Below are positions 1 to 13,500 of a DNA stretch of 64,000 nucleotides, piece by piece. Source of the DNA: Rhynchosporium graminicola (taxonomy: Eukaryota > Ascomycota > Leotiomycetes > Helotiales > Ploettnerulaceae); NCBI GenBank assembly GCA_900074885.1, contig FJUW01000030.1:310001-374000 (forward strand), given 5' to 3'. The notes beneath the pieces were generated by a model. The model was given only the letters and a program-made list of their open reading frames with translations. It did no database searches and was not told the DNA's origin. Every line of letters starts with the position of its first letter. Position 1 is the first letter of the stretch. Made by a program: the position numbers and the translations under genes.

Positions 1-3000
1 CTGTTGCCAGCTTCGTCCAGGCAATGGGAGCTGGAGCAGGCCGATACAGGAAGGCATCGAGTCGGGGTTTGCGATTCGTCCTTGTGACTCTGCGAATCCC
101 GAGTGGACGGACAGCTCTCACCAATCGCGAATGGTCCAGCTTCGAATGCTTTTAGTGGTGACGCTTCATGTATGCAATTCGTAGCTGGGGGCAACAATTG
201 GCCGATTGGTTTGAGGATTGCCCGCTTGGCTCGAAGCTGAGATTCCAAGTTGATAGTGATAGACTTCATAACTTTAAATGAGATCATCTTGTGTCGTCGG
301 GACACAAACACGAGGGAACATGGTTCCAGCCTTTCCAGCCACCATGCACTCCGAACGCAAGTCGGTGTTCAGCTGTCGCACTCGTATTCAAGTCGTCCTT
401 TGCAGAATCTTGGACACACATGACATACAACACAGACGTAGCAATAATCTCGCATCCTGGATTTCTAGAGTATACACACGGAAACATGCCTCCCGGGAAG
501 TCCCTGGAGCGGCAATGGCAATTCTCCGATGCTGGGTAACTGAGCATGGTTTGCCTTTGCGGGAGTGACCAGATCCCCGAGTGTCGTACACGCCCTTGCT
601 TCATCGCCGTACTCGCGGGATCTCGCAGCTTGGTATCAGGACCCAGGGACCGGGATAGTGGGTTGTGAGATGGCCATTCGTGTTGTGTTCAGATGTGGTT
701 GTTACATATATTCGAAATAATTCCCGATGATGGTAGGACTTCAGATATAGTATCTAAATAATGGATGGAACAGGTGTAGCCTGCAGATGTTGTTGGTCGG
801 CGATTGAGCTGTCATGTGGAATTTGAATGATCGGACCTTGGGGCTTACTGATTTCTATGTAATTTATGTTGATGCAAAAGGTGTAAATGACTGGATATTT
901 AAGTAATTGTAGTGCAAGGGCGCTGAGTTGTAAAGGAATCCCTTCTGAAAAGTCTGCATGGGGAAAAAAATCATGCGGTCCTTATGAGAAATGAACGACA
1001 GTAAGAAGATAATTTGGGAGAGAGATCTAAATCTTGAGAATATAACTGGACTTGAACCAATCTTAAAAAATAAGTATGCCAAATCGCAATAGACTTCAAG
1101 CAGATGGTTGAGAAATGGACGATGATTGACCTTGCTACTATGTGAGCATGGATTTCCATTAAGGTTGTAAATCTAGACCTACAACTAAAACGGAAGATAA
1201 GAAATTTTCACATCTCTAAGGACCGACCTCTCGGTTTTGTTTTCATGGCAAATAAGCAAATAAGGTTGCTCATCTATCCCTACAAACCCACATCTGGACC
1301 CTCCCTCGCAATGCTTTTCCGCCTTCCCTGATCCAAACCACTAGATGTAGATCTAGATCTAAGACCTAGAATTACCAAAGGGCATAAAGCTAGCATTGAG
1401 AAGTCGCCGACTCAACTCGACTCGCACCCATGGTACTAATACACGTGACTAGGTCCGGTAATGTCTCATGGCCTCTTGGGTTAAAAAGGAAGCCCAAATG
1501 CTATACACTCTGTAACCGGTCTGGGTTTGTTGGGGCTGAGGAACTGCAGACTGGAAGCAGCTTAGCAGACACGGGAGTCGGTATAGCATAGCCGAAGGAA
1601 GGGAAGGAAGCTCGAGTGAATGATGAGTTGGCATTGCTGTACGCAATACGCAGATAAATGCAGACCAACAAAAAGGGAAACGATCAGAAAAGAAGGACCA
1701 GCTGGGGCGAAAGATACCGCAATTACAAATATCTATCGACAATTGAGAAATCGACCAACATATCAGCATGTGCATTAAGGACAAGGGGAGGTATGTATCT
1801 GGATAAATCGTTGTAAGCTCGGAAATTGAGGCATTTGAGCTTCCATCATCCCATCTCCAGAGTCTTATGAATACAGTGAGTGACCTGTCATGCAAAAACG
1901 ACCTCCCTTTCAACGCCTCGCATACCAAAAAAAGAAAATTCAAAGCTCCCTCTACACTGTATACAGTTGGATAGATAGATATCTTGAAATAATGCCCTCG
2001 TCGCTATAATCCTGACAAGCGAAATCCTTTCTTCCTCCTCTAGCCAATCCCTTCTCAGCCAGCCGTTCTTCCCTGCCCTGCTGGAAAGCATATCTCCAGA
2101 CCGCCTAATCCCTGCACAGCTGGGTGAGACAGGGAGCTAGACTAGCTCTAATCAGTCTATGAAAGTGAATTGATCCCTTGTTGTGAATCCCTACCCAAGC
2201 CACAGGTCAGGGAGTATGCGTCCCAGCGAGTCGGGTGAGAGACCCTTGGCTAACCCGGACAGTGATTGGATGACTTGGGGGTACGCGATAGTTGATGGGC
2301 AGGGAAGAGGTATTTTTGGCGGCTAGAGCGGTGGTTTGGCTCTTTTTATGAGGGGTTTTTTTTTTGTTTTTTTTTGGGGCAGTGAATGCAGAGAGAGAGA
2401 GGGGGATCGGCATGAGGTCTGAAACCGGAACTGGGTATTAAGATAGAGAGGAGATTTCATGCATGGAAGTACGGAGATGGAGGATAATTTAGGATCAAGT
2501 TTCGAAAGGATGACGATGGTTCTAATTGAGGCGAGATACATGATTGAGGCTCTCGTCATTTATCCGGATCGGTGAACCAGACCACCGGGATCGTCACACA
2601 GCACCACTCAAGTTAGTCTCTTCTTTCCTTGGAAGGTCTCCTTACCTTCAGATTACCTCATGTGATACGAATGCTTAAGGTTTGTCGAGGTTTCTTGCCA
2701 GTTCTTGCTAGAGATTTCCTTGAGAATATAATCCTCAATCTCCTCAGTGCACGCAATCGATACGACATCATTTCGACCCAGGATAGAGGACGCTTGTCAT
2801 CCCGTAGATAGAACGAGCCGAGTTACTGGCATATTATGCGATCCAGTACCGATGTGATGAGATGTGTTGGTGATGTTCGAATCCACTGAACCAGGTCGGC
2901 GGGTGGGTAGAAAGTAACTTTGTACCTTCCGTACAGTATCTCTTGCCGCTGTCAGTGAAGCAACCGGTATCGAACCAGTTGAAGCTTGGGACAAGCTTGA

Positions 3001-6000
3001 TGTGGCTTGAAATAAAGTCTCGACTTTTCAACCCCACGGTATCGATAGCAATTGGCGAATCAGAGTCCCAGGCTCGTAATACGAAACCATGCATATGAAT
3101 GTATCGATTCGAAGTCGCGTAGATACTGCTGTTACTTGAACTGGCCCGCCGTCGTGATCGTAATAGTAGATATGCATATGCGCGAGGAAACCTCCTGGGC
3201 GCAAGCGTGACGCTCAGTTGGTTTCTTTTGGGTTCCTCGTGCTCGGCACGGCTCGATGTGGAGATGTTATTCTGTGGAATTCACCTGGATTGTCTGTTCC
3301 AATTCGTCGGGTCGGTTGGAGTTAGTTGTTAGGTTTGCACTGGTGTGGCAGGTTAGACCTTGCTGGACGTATCCCGGGTTGGCATTGTGCGTTCTTTGTT
3401 CATTTAAGGCTGGCATGGAAGGAGTGTGGAATCAAACGTTGGGTTTACGTTTAGATGCGACCCTTCGTGCTAGTTGGATATGGCAATCGGGTCCGGCCTC
3501 ATACTGTCCTGCAAGGCCTACCGATTTACGTCAAATGCTAGAATCGCAGTGAGAATGATTGGATCTTGTACGATGGCATAATTTCGGTCTAGCAATCAGT
3601 CAGTTAGAAATATTAAACTAAACAAGGTACTGTGCGGCGCCAGATGTGGATGCGGCGTCAACACGAGGTCGTGCGTGGCATCGGCTGGGGCTAGTTGCTG
3701 TGGCTTTCTTGGTTCTCGTTGGCTCTATCAAGGCTCTTTCTTTACCTGGAACGGAGATGACTCCGACGGAGATTACTCCGGATGATGGAGGAGGGTGCTC
3801 AGCTAAGCCAACAACTCTATGGCTTCTAGCTCTGAGCACGCTTAACTTGCTGATTACTGACTTCAGATGGATTACCTACCGTATTGCTGTATGAGTACCA
3901 AATCGTTGTCTGGATTTCATTATTGAAGTTCAAGATGTCATCTGCGCAATGTCGCTTGGTATACTTTCTCAAGCATCAAGTGCTGATCGAAGCTCTGAAT
4001 TGCATTGCTGTGCAGGTGGGTGTAGGCGCATCGCTGGACCTCAGGAATTGGCTATAATTCGCTTCGTTTAGCCGAAAGACCGCTTTTGGATTGGTGAGCC
4101 GAACTGTCGGGCCCGGTTCAAGGCCCGAGAGGAAGGATACACCAGCCGATCCAACAAATCACCGTAAATCCACCCGTATCGCGCGTATCATGGAGTCACT
4201 TCAATTTGATTGTCTCTTGTATACTCCAAGATTTAGGATCACATGAGCCTTGTATGAGATACATTTGAGAGAGCCCGGGGTTAGTGATTCATGGAAGCTC
4301 ATGCCCTTGCGCGACTGAGTTCAATGAGTTGATCATCAGACATCTCTCGGTACTCGGAGATGGTCAATGAGAATGGTGATCATCGCCTGTGTTGGATCCT
4401 AGGAATTCAATCTTCCTGTGCGGTGACCCTCTGTGACGGTTGGAAACAAGGACAAGGTAATTGATGTGAATATTTGGGGGTGACACAAGAAAAACCCGAG
4501 CAGACCAAATGGAACTGTTGGGTTCAGAGTAGGAGCGGCGCAGAGGTGTGACGGGTGTAACGAACGGTGTGAATGCGGAGACTTGACCAGAGAGCTGGGT
4601 TGGAAGGCAGTGGTAAAAACTCAATAAAACAAGGTTTGTGAGAGTGCCAGGATTTTGGAGTCGAGTCTACACCGTAATGTTGAAGTGGGTAAAGACTAAA
4701 AAGTGGATGGATTCCAGAATACGTTTCTGTTTCGTCACAACTCTATCAGGAAATTCCGGCCCTCTGGATATTGATTTGGTTGCGGTGATGCGGTTTTTGA
4801 TCTCCAAGTTGCTGAATCACTGACTGCACTTATTTACCATCGAGTAATCTGGTTAGTATGTTGTTCACTAGCTATGGGAACAGCCATCAGCTCACATAGT
4901 AGCCAGCTGTGCGACGGGCCAAAGTGAGCAGGGAACTCAGAGTAATGAAGTACGGAAGTACTACAAGCTTTGACGGCCGGCTTCCCTAGAATCGCTTGAT
5001 CAGACTTCCAGAGGTACGGAAACCTGATGAAGATATTGAAAAGTCTCGACCAGTCTTTCTCGCTTCATGATACAGGCATCTCCATCGGGCATCTTCATTT
5101 CTTGGTACTCGACAGGGATCTGGCCAGAGTACGGGGACTTTCAACCTCCAGTATGATTATTCGTCCTTCAGCCCGGAAACTGGTCTGTCCGAACCTGGTC
5201 TAATCTGAAGTCAAGTAGCATCCGAAACACTTCTCCGTCTTTCGTATACCCGCTGACATCGTTTCGGGCTGGTCTCCTGTTCTAGGCCTACCGTTGGGAG
5301 GGAAAGACATGAAATAGTCCTTCATATGTGCAGACTCTCTACCTGTTCAGCGCGTACCTGCAGGATCTTGAAGCGTGGGTAGGGAGGAAGAATGAATGAC
5401 AGTGATTTTTGAGCAGTAGATCCGGGATAGCTTCAGACTATTTTTCACCCAATCACATTGACTAGCTTCTTTAACATCAGATGTTATCCGGTTCTAGCTT
5501 CTGCGCACGAGTCAAACACAACCGCACAAGATCCTCATGCCGCAAGACTAACAGCACTACCGGACGTAGGTACCTTACAAGTAGGACATCAGCTGCAGCC
5601 AGTGCTAGCCACAGCACACTTGTCTGTCAGACAGCCGGCTCCTCTCCCCTCCCCCTCTCTACCGAAATGATACTGTAATACTCCGTCTTCAGCGGCACGA
5701 GCTCACGAGGTCTTTCCACAGGCTACAGAATCAGGCTACACACGCTACTGAGCTTCGTAGATAGGCACTCGTACTGTACCATGTACCAACAGAGCAGAGG
5801 TGCACTACTACATCGTACACTACGTGGGCTAGTCGACGGTGCCGTCGGTGCCATTCCCGTCCCAAGAACAACGACAAGGATAGGGACAGGGACAGGGACA
5901 AGGCCACATGCTGCTTGCTCATTCGACGGAGCATTGGCCTATGGGTGGTGGTGTTGATGATGAACCTGAGCCCGAACCTGGTCCTGGACCTTGACCTGGG

Positions 6001-7054
6001 CCTGACTGAACCTTGCCGCCCGCCTGGGTCTCTCTGCCATCTCCCGTGTTGGGAGAAGGGTGAGCTGAGTTGAGGCTTCCCGGGAGAAGAAGAGAGGAAG
6101 AGTAAGTGAGATAACAGAAGCAATCAATCGTCGGATTCTTGGATATCATGCTGAACAACTATAGAAGTTGTAAACGGAACGAAAATAGTAGTCACTAAAA
6201 GGTGAGGTAGGAAAGAATGAGCAGGATTAATTCACATTGAAGACATACCTAAATATAAGTGCCCCAACGACACTACCTGCCTACTTTTATCGACAAACCT
6301 AAAGCTAGCTACAGCGTTCATGACATCTTCCTCTCCTCTCCAACTCCGCTCAAACCTAGCAAGACCTAAAAGTGACCTAGCCGTGCCCTTAAGGATCCAC
6401 CAGTAGGTAGGCAGTCGGCTATGCGTTGACCTAGTCGGTACTTATACAAAGTACACGCGGTACCTACCTGCGTCGCTTCCTTCCTTACATTACATCAACT
6501 ACTTCTTCCTCCCTCTCCCCTCGTTCGTTCTTTCTCAGACCCCAAGAACCTCAAGAGTCCGAAGTGCATTACGGTTGCGCCTGCAAAGCAGAACGGAGCA
6601 ATAAATCTTCACCGTCGCTGTCATTATCACTTACTGTCACTGCTATCGTCACCAAACCCCACAACTATTCTACCCAACGCAGCCCAACTTGCTTGGGACT
6701 TCATACGCACCGCCGTGCTGCGATTTCGACAATCCTCAAGTTAAATATAGACTTTTACAATTAACCCCAACCTAGACGTCATATTTCGCAAGCAGCAGAT
6801 GATATAGGAGAGCAAAATCCCAATCTTCGCGAGGAAACTTCTTCTTTGCTATATAATTGTCATGGTTATGACCATGGCAAACAATGGGTGCGTTCGCTCT
6901 TGCCCGGTGGTTTAAAGATTGGGGAATCTACAGCCTTACCATTGCGCCGCGTCGCACCATTTCCTATCCTCCTTCCAATATCTCCCTACACTACGCAGAA
7001 CACTTTACCAGCGCGAAAACTTCCAGACCTCAATTCTGCCCTCTGCGACTCAAG
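1..7054. other. Long gene-free region, including upstream and 5' UTR of the first methyltransferase gene
   Basis: I find no reading frame here with codon structure, splice sites and a recognisable product. The longest open frames (up to 164 codons on the minus strand at 1449-1943) look like chance frames of biased composition. Visible landmarks are a poly-T/GA-rich patch at about 2345-2405 and a C/T-rich stretch at about 6480-6545. Such C/T-rich stretches often precede transcription starts in filamentous fungi, so it may mark the promoter of the gene starting at 7055. If so, that gene would have a long 5' leader containing several upstream ATGs. An unrecognised non-coding RNA or ancient transposon remains cannot be excluded. 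Confidence 0.5.
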
Positions 7055-8358
7055 ATGGAACTGACAAGCCCCTCCAGAATGCCCCTCCCTGTTCGCCCCG
7101 AACACCAGACGAACCATCCCCCACCACCAGACTACATAGAATACGGCAGATCGTACAGCGGTTTTCGAAAAGGAAAATACATGTTTCCGATTGATGATGT
7201 GAGTGGCAGAATCCTCGTTGGACGGAACTGTGCTGTGCAGTGGAGGCAGGTGGATGATTACACAAGAATGGTATTCTGACTGAGAGATAGAACGAGATGG
7301 ATCGCATGGACATCTACCACAAGTTTTTCTCGGTCGCGAGACGAGAAGCTCTGCACTCTACGCCCTTTATAGAAAATTACGACAAAGGGCCTAGAGTTCT
7401 GGACTTAGGCTGCGGCACTGGCATCTGGGCAATTGATATGGCAGAGTAAGGCGCATTTTCTGGTAGAATTGGAGGTTGGGCTAATTTGGGGAAAGGAAAT
7501 ACCATCATCGCAATGTAGAAGTCAAGGGAATCGATCTCGCAGTAATACAGCCTGCAAGGTAAGACGCAAAGTGTACGGAAATTGGTCAGCCCTAATATTC
7601 CACAGAATCCCACCCGGTCTGGTGTTCAGCCAAAGAGATATTGAATCGCCATGGTGGTGGTGTGAGGTAGATTCCTGGGATTTGATACACATGCGGATGC
7701 TGGCAGGCAGTATAAGCAGCTGGCAGGACACATACACACAAATCTTCAGGTAAGAAGGGCTTCTAGATACTTGATCCAGGGAGATGCTGACATTTCCAGG
7801 CATTTAAAACCGCAATTCGGATGGCTCGAGCATGTGGAAATTGACATGGAACCGCGCTGCGACGACGGCACCCTTCCAGCAGACTCCAGCATCATACAAT
7901 GGACCAAACTCCTGTTTGATGCCACGGCTCAAGCATACAGGCCACTACAATACAACCATAGAACGGGCGCCATGCTACAGGAAGTTGGCTTTGTGGACAT
8001 CAATGAGCAAATCATAAAAGTTCCCCTGAACCCATGGGAGAATGATCCTCAATTGAAGGACATTGGAAGATGGTACAATCTCGGCCTTACCCAAGGCTTG
8101 GATGCACTCACCACAGCACCTTTAACACGAATGTTTGGCTGGTCGAAAGTTGACGTCGATCGATTGGTTGCCAATGTCAAGAGGGAGATCTGCTCCAAGA
8201 AGTTACACGTCTACTGCAACATGTAAGTCTTGCCTATTCACCGTTCTCCTGGGACACAACAAATCTCCGTTTCCGAAATTGCCTCAATGACGTCCCATCT
8301 GACATTTACTTTCTAATCTAGGCACATCTGGATTGCCCGTCGGCCAGCCGATGCTTGA
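7055..8358 (+). CDS. LaeA-like SAM-dependent methyltransferase, six exons
   Basis: Predicted 321-residue class I methyltransferase of the LaeA-like family common in Pezizomycotina. Exons are 7055-7198, 7291-7445, 7496-7558, 7606-7749, 7800-8222 and 8322-8358; the introns have GT-AG ends and the sum keeps frame. The SAM-binding motif I reads [16 protein letters not shown]. It is followed by [12 protein letters not shown] (acidic residue of the second strand), then [11 protein letters not shown] (motif IV region) and [12 protein letters not shown], in the order seen in LaeA relatives. The upstream sequence [19 protein letters not shown] matches the pre-motif region of the family. I chose the ATG in context caagATGG; an in-frame ATG at 6884 would add 57 poorly family-like residues. 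LaeA itself is a nuclear regulator of secondary metabolism, but most paralogues have no known substrate, so I infer only the enzyme class. Confidence 0.85.
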
Positions 8359-10869
8359 AACCTTCCTGATGTGGCATAGCAAGCAACCCTCCTTCAAACG
8401 CTCACCTGCACTGCACGGAATTCAGCGGCTCTTATCTCGGACCACCCGCGGGATCGTCAGAGTCAGATTATCCTCCTTTTACCCTGACGAGAGTACATGC
8501 GGTACAGGCAAGACGGGGGACTCCGATGTAGGATCTCATTGAGATGGAATGAAGCCGGCTCCCTCCTTTCCTGAACCGTTTTGTGGTACAACATGCGCGC
8601 GCGAGAAGAAACCGGCCTGGGTGCATATGCACCTCTAAGCGCTGCAGATTTGCCCCTTGGCTTGCCATCATCGATTAGGGCTACCACCGATATATGGTAT
8701 GCGATCAACTTGCAATTTTAGCCGGCTGCTCGGATCGACTTGCCACCTTCTTCGATCAATACTCTCCGTGTTTCGAATTGGGCGCATCGTGGTCATTTCA
8801 GATGCCCCATGGCGTTACTGCTGCTGGTGCTGTTGTGTTGGGTGTTGAATAGTGATCAGCAGCGTACAACATGCGCCTAGCAAGGAGGCGGCCCTCTCGG
8901 CATTTTTCTCCCCCTCCTTGCTTCAATCCACTGTTGGCATCGACATCCCTGTGTAACGCTCCGGACCGAAGCGAACCCTTCCCGCACAATCCATACCAAA
9001 ACCAACACAACACATGCATCCGGAACGAAACGAATGCAGGAGTGACAAGTGACAAGTTTTGGAATCTTTTGTTGGGTTTTCAAGATGATCTCATTGTATT
9101 TCGGGGTAGGCTTGATTTTTGGGACCAGCACTTTGGGAATGGAAAGATGATATGATGTGGACATTGGTGTTACTTGATCGAGAAAGGGTATTCGCAGCAA
9201 TAGGCTTGTGTGACACAAACGGATCCAGGCCGGCAAGCCGAGACGAGACGAGACGCAGTTGATTCGAACGATGCAGCTTATCGGAAGATTTAGTAGTGGA
9301 TGGACCGCACAGGATTGGGCTGAGATGAACGACTCGATGGCTCTAAATCTGCATTGAGGTCCCGGAAACTCAAGAGCGAGCGGGGTTGTAAGACATGTCG
9401 CAATTTCTTGGTCGGCAGAACAAGACAGGAAGAACAAGCTGGGGCCAACACACGACGAACTAGGACAAGACGAGGATTGGGGAGGAGGGTGAAGAGCTAT
9501 CGATTGATGAGCTGGCCCATATCAACTCGCCTGGGAATCCTTGTATGCATGCACCCACCGGATTTCTCGCTTGAAGCGGATGTTCTCGTTTGTTATGGGC
9601 TTACAGTTGCCGATCCTAATTTGCTCTGTCCACACAAAAAAAGCGGATTGCGATATGACACGCGAGAACAGATGGGACGGGACGTTGATGGCCCGGGCTC
9701 CTGGCGTCGGAATAAATTGTTCGATGGAATTGCTTTTTCCGAAGACTTTGCAGAGTGAGGTTGGATTTGGGAGCGACGTCGGATGGCTGCGTTGGGAGGC
9801 TGCGTGATTCTGCGTTGAATGCTGTTGTGGCTGGATTCGCTAGCGACGACCAAGTTTTCGCTTTCACTTCCTTGATTCGCTCTTCTCAAAGATTCTCGCG
9901 GATCAGTCCAAACGGCAAAAGGAAAAACGTACTGCATCGCACATAGCTTCACTCTCACAATACAATCTCTTCTAACTCCAGCCCCGGCTTCGGCTTCGAC
10001 TCCAATACCAATATCGAAAATACCCTCGAGATCGGATGTAAGCCTGCATTGTACACATGCCCCAGCAATCAATGAGATTTTGGTTTTTGGTTCCATCTCT
10101 CCAACTCATACCTACCTGTATTGATTGCTAGTGTCTCGTTGGTACAAGGTGGTTGGTTCGAAGTGGACCCCGAATAGGCCCACGTGCACTCACGACTTCA
10201 GCTATTATTGTGCAAATATGATAATCATGGAACCTGCTCTACCGGTAGACGAAAGGACTCGTGTATGGAGGAACCTGAACTTGAGCTCTTTGGAAATCCC
10301 CAGTTTACAAACCCGACCGGGAATTGTAAAGTCCAATGCATAAATAGTCGGGATTGTGAAACTGTACAGTAGAAGGCGAACTACTTGGGTCTGTGTGGAG
10401 ATCCACGTGAATAGATTAGATGTAGCATAGTTGACATTCTGTAGCACTCAAGCTTCAACAATATATGGTAGGCTGCTGCCACCATTAAATTATTCCGGCA
10501 ATAATCAGAATCTATTCGATATGGAACTTGACCTCCTTGCGGAAATTCCGTTCTCTAAGAGCCAATGGCCTCCTTTCAGCAGTGCACTCGTTTCTACTTT
10601 TATCTCTATGGTGTCTTCCCTGTCAGTCACCAGCGATGAAACACTTACCGAGTTGCTAGGCTACTTGTAACGCGAACCCGCCTCCAGATTGGCTCGATTC
10701 TGGCTTGATGCTGTCCGGTTAACGTGTCTCGCTTATGGTTAGGAAACAAACCGCTTGCATTAGCGACCACTTAGTCCGAACCACTCAGTATCGGTAATTC
10801 ACACTTTTTCGTTGATTCAGATTTTATTCTGTAGGATTTTGCATGCGGACTCCCTTCCATTGACATAAC

Positions 10870-10909
<40 letters not shown>

Positions 10910-10990
10910 AAAGCTCAACCGACCAACTAACCACGATAAGCAAAGAAGAGTGACTGTGCTCAAACACAACCGTTCGCAGATTGCGCGACA
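8359..10990. other. Intergenic region, no supported gene
   Basis: This is 2.6 kb between the methyltransferase and the phosphatase-like gene. Several open frames of 130-190 codons exist on both strands (for example minus 8877-9437 and plus 9354-9758). They overlap one another, lack splice-consistent extension and resemble no family I know. The last 120 bp contain a CA microsatellite and presumably the promoter and leader of the next gene. Confidence 0.5.
10873..10906. repeat. (CA)17 microsatellite
   Basis: A perfect dinucleotide repeat of 17 CA units about 85 bp upstream of the start codon at 10991. It sits in the likely promoter or leader and is probably length-polymorphic between strains. 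Confidence 0.95.
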
Positions 10991-11731
10991 ATGGCTATCG
11001 ATCCTGTTCTTACAGCTTTCCGTATTTCAAACGCACCTGAGGAAGCGGATACAGACATGAAGCAAGCATTCCCAGCTCACCAGTTCCTTCACGGAAGTTC
11101 TCATCCCGGTTCCACGAGGCACCAACGACACGAGCAAAGCCCAAGCACTCAGCCACTATCAAATCCCATCTCCAACTCCGCAACCATGGGAACCGAGCAG
11201 CGTCGCACTACTAAGCTGGCTCCGATGTCATTACAAGCATCTCCATCACCATCATTATCCGAACAGCCCTTCGCCCTCCACGCAATCCTCCCCGGCCTCT
11301 ACCTCTCCAGCTTCCCCCACGACATTCTCCCCCGCGATATAAAATACATCCTCAACCTAAGCACACACCCACACCCTCCATTCCCCTCCTCCTCCTCTCC
11401 CTCCAGCCACGTCGAAATCCTGCATCTGCCCCTTTCAGACATCCCCGATATAACACCCTACCTGCAACTCATCCTCAAATTCATCCTCCGCAGTCTCCAA
11501 AGCGTAGGCTCCAACGCCGGAACACACCCGAAGCGCAGGAGCAAAGTCCTTGTGTATTGCGCGCAGGGCGTTGATGTGTCGGCGGCTGCGGTCGTGGCGT
11601 TTATCTGCTATGCTATGTATGTGACTTCGGGACAGGCGCTGGCGTTTCTGAAATCGAGGAAGGCGGATGTGAATCCGAAGGAGAGGTTCTTGGTGCAGAT
11701 TGATGGGTTCTTTGGGAGGGAGAGTTGTTAG
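10991..11731 (+). CDS. Dual-specificity-phosphatase-like protein lacking the catalytic arginine
   Basis: Single-exon protein of 246 residues. Residues 1-90 are Ser/Thr/Pro/Gln-rich and look disordered. Residues about 95-242 read like a compact DSP fold: ILPGLYLSSFPHDILPRDIKYILNL at the start, the LPLSD segment at about 146-150, and the P-loop region at 187-200. The P-loop reads VLVYCAQGVDVSAAAVVAF. Cys190 is in the nucleophile position, but the residue six further on is Val196, where C(X)5R requires Arg. That arginine binds the phosphate and stabilises the transition state in all active cysteine phosphatases, so I infer a pseudophosphatase or a redirected function. The C-terminal helix region (ALAFLKSRKADVNPKERFL) is still family-like, which argues for a protein under selection. 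It is a distant paralogue of the minus-strand gene at 25868-26638. Confidence 0.75.
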   Translation: MAIDPVLTAFRISNAPEEADTDMKQAFPAHQFLHGSSHPGSTRHQRHEQSPSTQPLSNPISNSATMGTEQRRTTKLAPMSLQASPSPSLSEQPFALHAILPGLYLSSFPHDILPRDIKYILNLSTHPHPPFPSSSSPSSHVEILHLPLSDIPDITPYLQLILKFILRSLQSVGSNAGTHPKRRSKVLVYCAQGVDVSAAAVVAFICYAMYVTSGQALAFLKSRKADVNPKERFLVQIDGFFGRESC

Positions 11732-13500
11732 GTGGAGGGAGAGGGGATTGGATGATGGGGTGGTGGTGAATGGGTGGTTGATGGATCGTGAGAGGGCTGG
11801 ACTGGGGTGGGTGTGAGGAAGTAGTGGGAGGGATAGTGGGGTGGGATGGGAGGTGCGCGAGTGAGGAGAGCGGAATCAGGTGATGGGATTACACGGATGT
11901 TTTGGGATCGGGACTTGGATGAACTAGAGCTGCGTCCAGAGAGGTATCCATGGAGATGTGATCCTTTGCTCATCAGGATCTGTCTGCCGTTGAGGAATAG
12001 GATTCAGGACCAGCGCGTCATAGGTGAGACTTTGATGCACTATCATATATTATTTTGCCAGATGGGCATAACAGCGAGGCCTTCTATCTAGATCGAGATA
12101 CCCGAATTTCTCGGTGGTAATCCTTCAAAGTCCATTGCCATACATCACATACATACTTATTTCTTCTTCTCCTCTTCTCGATATCAATATAAAGATAACC
12201 AGCTGGGAATTCGATCTTGAGTGCTCGGTTTAACTGGAGATGGCGATATGAGTGAAACGAAGTGGAAGTAAAGGACTTAGATTGAACGTTATTACTAAAA
12301 GCCTCTCGAGGAAAGAATTACTGATTTATAGCGTTGAATAGATTGGTGCACCGGCATATCAAACAAAGTTGTTTCGCGGATGAGAGGCTTGGAGGTGCCA
12401 TGAAAATCTTTCCAAGACCTGGTAAGCCCCAGGAAGCCTACAGAGCTCCGACGAAATGTCTTTATGACGTGCAATGTGTTACGCTTTCTGGTCTCGGTGT
12501 GTATCACTCGGCGCTTTGGATGGGTGATTCATGTCTAATTTCGACTACTTTCCCAACCATTCATTGAAGGATGGCTCAAACCCAAACTGAACCGTGGCAG
12601 TACAACCATTTCAAGGTTTCCATCAGGCAAAACTGTAGACCTGTTTATTTTGCACGGAAGTCACGCGTGACTGATATTTTCTCCTCATTGATCAAGAAGG
12701 ACAGAATAGTATAGGATCTTTTGAGATATAGATAAGAAAACAAACGTAATTACTCACCCAAGGGTGGTTCAAGTACGTACGACAAAAGCCTTTTTTCTCA
12801 TAGCTATTCTAGAGCTTGAAAGCGGGATTTGATCACGCTTTTCCTTGTTAGTCCCCTGGCGTATAGACCTTATAGTTAATTCGATTTCGTAAGATCAGAT
12901 ACGAGAATTACCCGTAATAGTGCAGTTTACGATATTTAGAAAACTGTAACCAGCACTAATTAATACTTAGTTCTGCTGGTTCGTCGAAAATAGAGACACC
13001 CGTTGAAAGCATTAGTACACTATTATTATTCTTAGTCTTTGATTACCTAAAGAGCTTGGGCTTATACGTCTACTAGGGCCGGAAATTCACGTAGTAGTTT
13101 CTATTTAGGCCTTCTTTCTACGATGAGCGAGGTCGCGTGAATGGTTATAGAGACCTGGGTATATCTTCGATTAGTGCCTTTTGGAAGGTCCCATGAATCT
13201 GGTTGCGTTACATTATTCAAAGTCCCAAAGAAACAAGTTTTTCTGTATCTCAAAACAACCCACTGCAACCCATCCCCTTTGGCAGGTGGCTGCTTCAACA
13301 CAAGATACTCCGGACTACAGATTCATTATTTAATGATGTTGAACCCGTAGCATATATTTATGGTTTTTGACTGGAACAAGTAAATATATTAGGATCTGTG
13401 CATGTTCTCCCTTGAATCGATCCAAGGCTCTAGATTTTAGATGCTAACCTGAAAATTGTTGCAGAACTTGCTTTTCACTGATGATTTTAATGATTCCTGG
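11732..13500. other. Intergenic, becoming AT-rich, no supported gene
   Basis: The first 250 bp are G-rich on the plus strand and are probably the 3' UTR of the phosphatase-like gene. From about 12600 to 13480 the sequence is AT-richer and low in coding potential, with many stops in every frame. It may be degraded repeat sequence, but I could not identify terminal repeats or domains. Confidence 0.4.

Noticed and set aside
1449..1943. 164-codon minus-strand open frame
   Set aside because: Composition is Ser/Leu/Cys-rich without domain-like order and no neighbouring exons can be joined to it.
8877..9437. 186-codon minus-strand open frame
   Set aside because: It contains no recognisable motif, is overlapped by other frames and has no splice-compatible extension; it looks like a chance frame.
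9354..9758. Open frame starting with SERGCKTCRN, reminiscent of a Zn2Cys6 transcription factor
   Set aside because: Only two cysteines are present; the rest of the zinc cluster is missing and the downstream sequence is not protein-like.
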